Shown piece by piece: positions 36,042-38,443 of a DNA stretch of 38,443 nt. The DNA comes from Methanosphaera sp. Its GTDB lineage: Archaea > Methanobacteriota > Methanobacteria > Methanobacteriales > Methanobacteriaceae. The notes beneath the pieces are model-generated. The model saw nothing but the letters and a program-made list of their open reading frames with translations. It was not told the origin of the DNA and did no database searches. The position numbers and the translations under genes were made by a program. Within the stretch, counting starts at the first letter, position 1; the number at the start of each line of letters is the position of its first letter. The DNA lies in the NCBI GenBank assembly GCA_017430835.1, contig JAFRMD010000085.1, positions 1 to 38,443 of the forward strand, given 5' to 3'.

Positions 36042-36986
36042 ATGATAGAAACATTATATTGGAAAAATAATGAATTATACCTACTAGACCAAACAAAACT
36101 ACCTCACAAAACAGAATATGTGAAATGTACAAACTATAAAGAAGCAATAACAGCAATAAAAACAATGGTTGTAAGAGGAGCTCCCGCAATAGGGGTAACA
36201 GCTGCATACGCAATGGCATTAGCAGAACTGGAAAATGTTGACCTGGAAAAAGCAGGAACTGAAATAAAATCTGCCAGACCAACAGCAGTAAATCTATTTT
36301 GGGCAGTAGATAAAATACTAGAAAACAAAAAACAAGGAAGCACTGCAGTAGAAACAGCAAAACAAATGGAAAAAGATGACATAAAAATAAACAAAAAAAT
36401 TGGTGAATATGGAAATACAATAATAGAAAAAAACGATACCATACTAACGCATTGTAATGCTGGAGCATTAGCATGTGCAGGATATGGAACAGCACTAGGG
36501 GTAATAAGAGCAGCAAACGAAGCAAATAAAAATATTAACGTAATATGTGACGAAACAAGACCAGTACTTCAAGGTGCAAGACTAAGTGTATTCGAGATGC
36601 AGCAAGAAAAAATACCCGTACGATTAATAGTAGATGGGGCTGCAGGCCACATGATGCAAAAAGGGCAAGTGAATAAAGTTATAATTGGTGCAGATCGAGT
36701 AGCTAAAGGAGGAGTAGCCAATAAAATAGGTTCATTAATGGTGGCGTTAGCAGCAAAGAGATATAACATACCATTCTATGTGGCAGCACCAATAAGCACA
36801 TTTGACTTTGAAAACAACATATTTGACATAGAAATAGAAGAAAGAGACAATGATGAAGTACTAAAAATAAATGATAAATACATATCCAAAAAAGAAACAA
36901 AAGTAGAAAACCCAGCATTTGATATAGTAGAATCCGATCTTATTACTGGGATAATAACAGAAGAAGGTATAAAAAAACCATTATAA
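36042..36986 (+). CDS. mtnA: methylthioribose-1-phosphate isomerase family protein
   Basis: The 314-residue protein is of the MtnA/eIF2B-like family. It has MVVRGAPAIGV, ARPTAVNLFW, the catalytic THCNAGALACAGYGTAL with its Cys, DETRPVLQGARL, and IGADRVAKGG with the catalytic Asp. It isomerises methylthioribose-1-phosphate (or a related ribose phosphate) to the ribulose form in methionine salvage; the exact substrate in methanogens is debated. A reading from 36009 adds eleven residues, but GGAG at 36029-36032 fits the ATG at 36042. It ends five bases before the convergent trm5 gene. Confidence 0.92.
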   Translation: MIETLYWKNNELYLLDQTKLPHKTEYVKCTNYKEAITAIKTMVVRGAPAIGVTAAYAMALAELENVDLEKAGTEIKSARPTAVNLFWAVDKILENKKQGSTAVETAKQMEKDDIKINKKIGEYGNTIIEKNDTILTHCNAGALACAGYGTALGVIRAANEANKNINVICDETRPVLQGARLSVFEMQQEKIPVRLIVDGAAGHMMQKGQVNKVIIGADRVAKGGVANKIGSLMVALAAKRYNIPFYVAAPISTFDFENNIFDIEIEERDNDEVLKINDKYISKKETKVENPAFDIVESDLITGIITEEGIKKPL

Positions 36987-36991
36987 AACAG

Positions 36992-38014
36992 TTAATAAAT
37001 TCTCACATCCAATGCAATATGCCAAACTCCAGGACTTTGTGACTTAACCTTTCTAACATCAAGAACTTCACAATCTCTTGGAGAAGCAACTTTTTTTACC
37101 CTGTTTATTACAGTATCATAGTCAGATGAAAATTCATAATAATTCAGGATACCACCATCATTCAATTGATTAACCGCTTCTTCAAGAAAATCTTTAGCAG
37201 TGCCTGGAAGATTCATCAAAATTCTATCTGCCTTAGGTAAATTTTTGACAACTTCACGAATATCTCCTTTGATAGGAATAACCTCTCCAACAAGCTTATT
37301 TAATTTAATATTCTCATTAACGTATTTGTAAGCTTCTGGGTTAATGTCAACACTATAAATCTTAGCATTTTTGACATGAGCGATACTAATAGGAAAAGAA
37401 CCAATACCTGCAAAGAAATCAATAATAACTTCACCTTCACAAACTTCATCAACAATTCTACTTCTCTCAGTAGCTAAACGTGGACTAAAATAGACAGTGG
37501 AAGGATTAAGTTTAAATCTAATACCATACTCTTTATGAACAGTTTCTAAATCATCTACACCTGCAAGAAATTCTAAATCCCTTGTACGCATGACACCATG
37601 TACTTTACTTTTCTTATAATAAACACTTCTTCTTTTAGTAAAATCAAGCACAGCTTTTCCAATAATTTTCTTTTTATCCTCTAATTTCTCAGGAATTTCA
37701 AGAATTACAATATCACCGATAACATCAAAAGATTTACGAATTTCTTCAATTTCATCTTCGGAAATTTTTCCATTGATAAAATCCATAAAATTTGTAGGCC
37801 TATAATTTGCTTGAACAAAATCATAATCAATAAGTTCAATAGGGTACTTTTTGTAGATATTATTGATAAGGGTATTATCATAATTTTTTATCAGTGGTAA
37901 ATAAACATAATCTTCGTCACTTGAAACCTTATGGGTTTTGCATAGTAAATTTTCTTTGATGATAATTTTTCTAACATCATTTGCATATTTTTTTTGAATT
38001 TTTATACCTTTCAT
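36992..38014 (-). CDS. trm5: tRNA (guanine-37-N1)-methyltransferase, Trm5 family
   Basis: The 340-residue protein has an N-terminal D1-like region and a class I methyltransferase core with VIIDFFAGIGSFPISIAHV (SAM-binding motif I), YSVDINPEAYKYVNENI (motif II) and LMNLPGTAKDFLEEA (motif IV, NLP). These are the features of archaeal and eukaryal Trm5, which methylates G37 next to the anticodon and prevents frameshifting. No Shine-Dalgarno site precedes the ATG strongly. It is convergent with mtnA. The upstream region (38015-38160) is AT-rich and holds its promoter. Confidence 0.93.
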   Translation of the reverse strand: MKGIKIQKKYANDVRKIIIKENLLCKTHKVSSDEDYVYLPLIKNYDNTLINNIYKKYPIELIDYDFVQANYRPTNFMDFINGKISEDEIEEIRKSFDVIGDIVILEIPEKLEDKKKIIGKAVLDFTKRRSVYYKKSKVHGVMRTRDLEFLAGVDDLETVHKEYGIRFKLNPSTVYFSPRLATERSRIVDEVCEGEVIIDFFAGIGSFPISIAHVKNAKIYSVDINPEAYKYVNENIKLNKLVGEVIPIKGDIREVVKNLPKADRILMNLPGTAKDFLEEAVNQLNDGGILNYYEFSSDYDTVINRVKKVASPRDCEVLDVRKVKSQSPGVWHIALDVRIY

Positions 38015-38180
38015 ATAAACACATTACTCATTGAATAATCTTTTTTCTAGTTGTAAACAACTTAACTAGGCTTAATAATATTTTTTATAATTGTAAGTAT
38101 ATAGTTGTATAGTTTATACTTATAGCATGTTTATGCAATATTTTCTAATTAACTTGATAAGAATGGTTTGTTGACAATAA
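38015..38180. promoter_or_regulatory. AT-rich spacer upstream of trm5 with promoter elements on both strands
   Basis: AT-rich sequence with TATA-like stretches (AGTATATAGT near 38096-38105 and GTTTATACTTATA near 38109-38122) that could serve trm5 on the minus strand or the structured region to the right on the plus strand. A plus-strand start would fall around 38130-38145. No open frame is supported. Confidence 0.4.
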
Positions 38181-38415
38181 TATGTGCTACAACACATAAC
38201 GGTGATGACCTGAACAACTGAATTTTATGTTCAATGTTATGATGGTTGCATTCCAATTGTAGCAATAATGATGATAATGAGAGCTAAAGTAAAGTCGGAA
38301 GACGATTTAGTTTGATGTATGTTAACGCGAAGTGTAGAATGATTATTTGTAATCATTTGTGGTGTATGACTTTGTGTCATATATTCGCTGAATAATTATT
38401 TTAAATAATTGTCCT
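38181..38415 (+). ncRNA. candidate structured RNA or leader, family unknown
   Basis: Successive hairpins are visible. TATGTG/CACATA (38181-38198) comes first, then TGAACA/TGTTCA (38211-38233), TTGC/GCAA (38246-38265), and CTAAA/TTTAG (38284-38310) enclosing GTC/GAC with a GGAA tetraloop. A three-way junction closed by GCGAA/TTCGC (38327-38331 with 38384-38388) holds AATGATTA/TAATCATT with a TTTG loop (38338-38357) and TATGAC/GTCATA (38365-38381). AT-rich pairing and a T-rich stretch follow. No long open frame covers it. It could be a stand-alone RNA, the leader of a gene past the window end, or an element remnant. It does not match any RNA family I recognise. Confidence 0.45.
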
Positions 38416-38443
38416 TTATTTTGTTTACTTATACTTCTTTAGA

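Noticed and set aside
36022..36525. 167-codon minus-strand frame of almost pure Leu, Phe and His
   Set aside because: It is the antisense of mtnA and no real protein has this composition.
38201..38245. possible C/D box guide RNA (GTGATGA, CTGA, TATGATG)
   Set aside because: The distance between the C-like and D-like boxes is too short for a guide and no terminal D box with a closing stem is in place.
38281..38310. possible SRP RNA helix 8 because of the GGAA tetraloop
   Set aside because: The conserved symmetric and asymmetric internal loops around the tetraloop are missing, as are the other SRP RNA helices.

Overview
The window comes from an AT-rich methanogenic archaeon of the order Methanobacteriales and looks most like Methanosphaera or a close relative; the genus is inferred. 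The sequence shows a block of methanogenesis marker genes, archaeal lipid and archaeosine genes, a Methanobacteriales-type thiol:fumarate reductase subunit, large adhesin-like and transglutaminase-like surface proteins, archaeal SepF, Nob1 and Trm5, Shine-Dalgarno sequences of the AGGAGGTGAT type, A/T-rich TATA boxes and T-run terminators.

Layout. 1-386 holds a possible gene tail and the hypC promoter. hypC (+) is followed by a minus-strand tRNA-Ile(GAU) and a MIP18/DUF59 gene. 1367-4193 (-) is a compact operon: SWIM zinc-finger protein, zinc-ribbon protein, a 54-residue 2[4Fe-4S] ferredoxin, geranylgeranyl reductase and a short archaeosine synthase. sfsA (-) and a stand-alone SIS-domain sugar isomerase (+) diverge at 5.1 kb around a perfect inverted repeat that brackets a TATA box. 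A DUF1611/DgcN-like gene is translationally coupled to sepF. 8142-11970 (-) is an overlapping operon: trmJ-like, dCTP deaminase, glycyl-tRNA synthetase and a TatD-like hydrolase. 12401-16384 (-) encodes a 1327-residue beta-helix plus Ig-like adhesin. A YbjQ protein and tfrB are convergent. iorAB (+) and the paaK-ACT pair (-) are convergent and together form an aryl-acid/aryl-pyruvate module. A transglutaminase-like surface protein, an orphan gene, and pyrE between two PRC-barrel genes follow. nob1, a DUF2117-like gene and methanogenesis marker 2 lead into the main block mmp3-mmp6-mmp5-mmp5-mmp15-mmp17-nifB (30131-35967). mtnA and trm5 close the window, followed by a gene-free but strongly structured 3' end.

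How the genes work together. The mmp block with a NifB-type radical SAM enzyme fits assembly and ATP-driven activation of methyl-coenzyme M reductase with NifB-derived iron-sulfur clusters. Ferredoxin next to geranylgeranyl reductase fits saturation of archaeol lipids. SepF, and possibly the PRC-barrel proteins, belong to FtsZ-based division. The secreted proteins face the pseudomurein wall. The observations most worth following are the unassigned structured RNA candidate at 38181-38415, the tandem divergent mmp5 pair, the ferredoxin gene that is easily missed, and the TATA-bracketing inverted repeat at 5107-5151.
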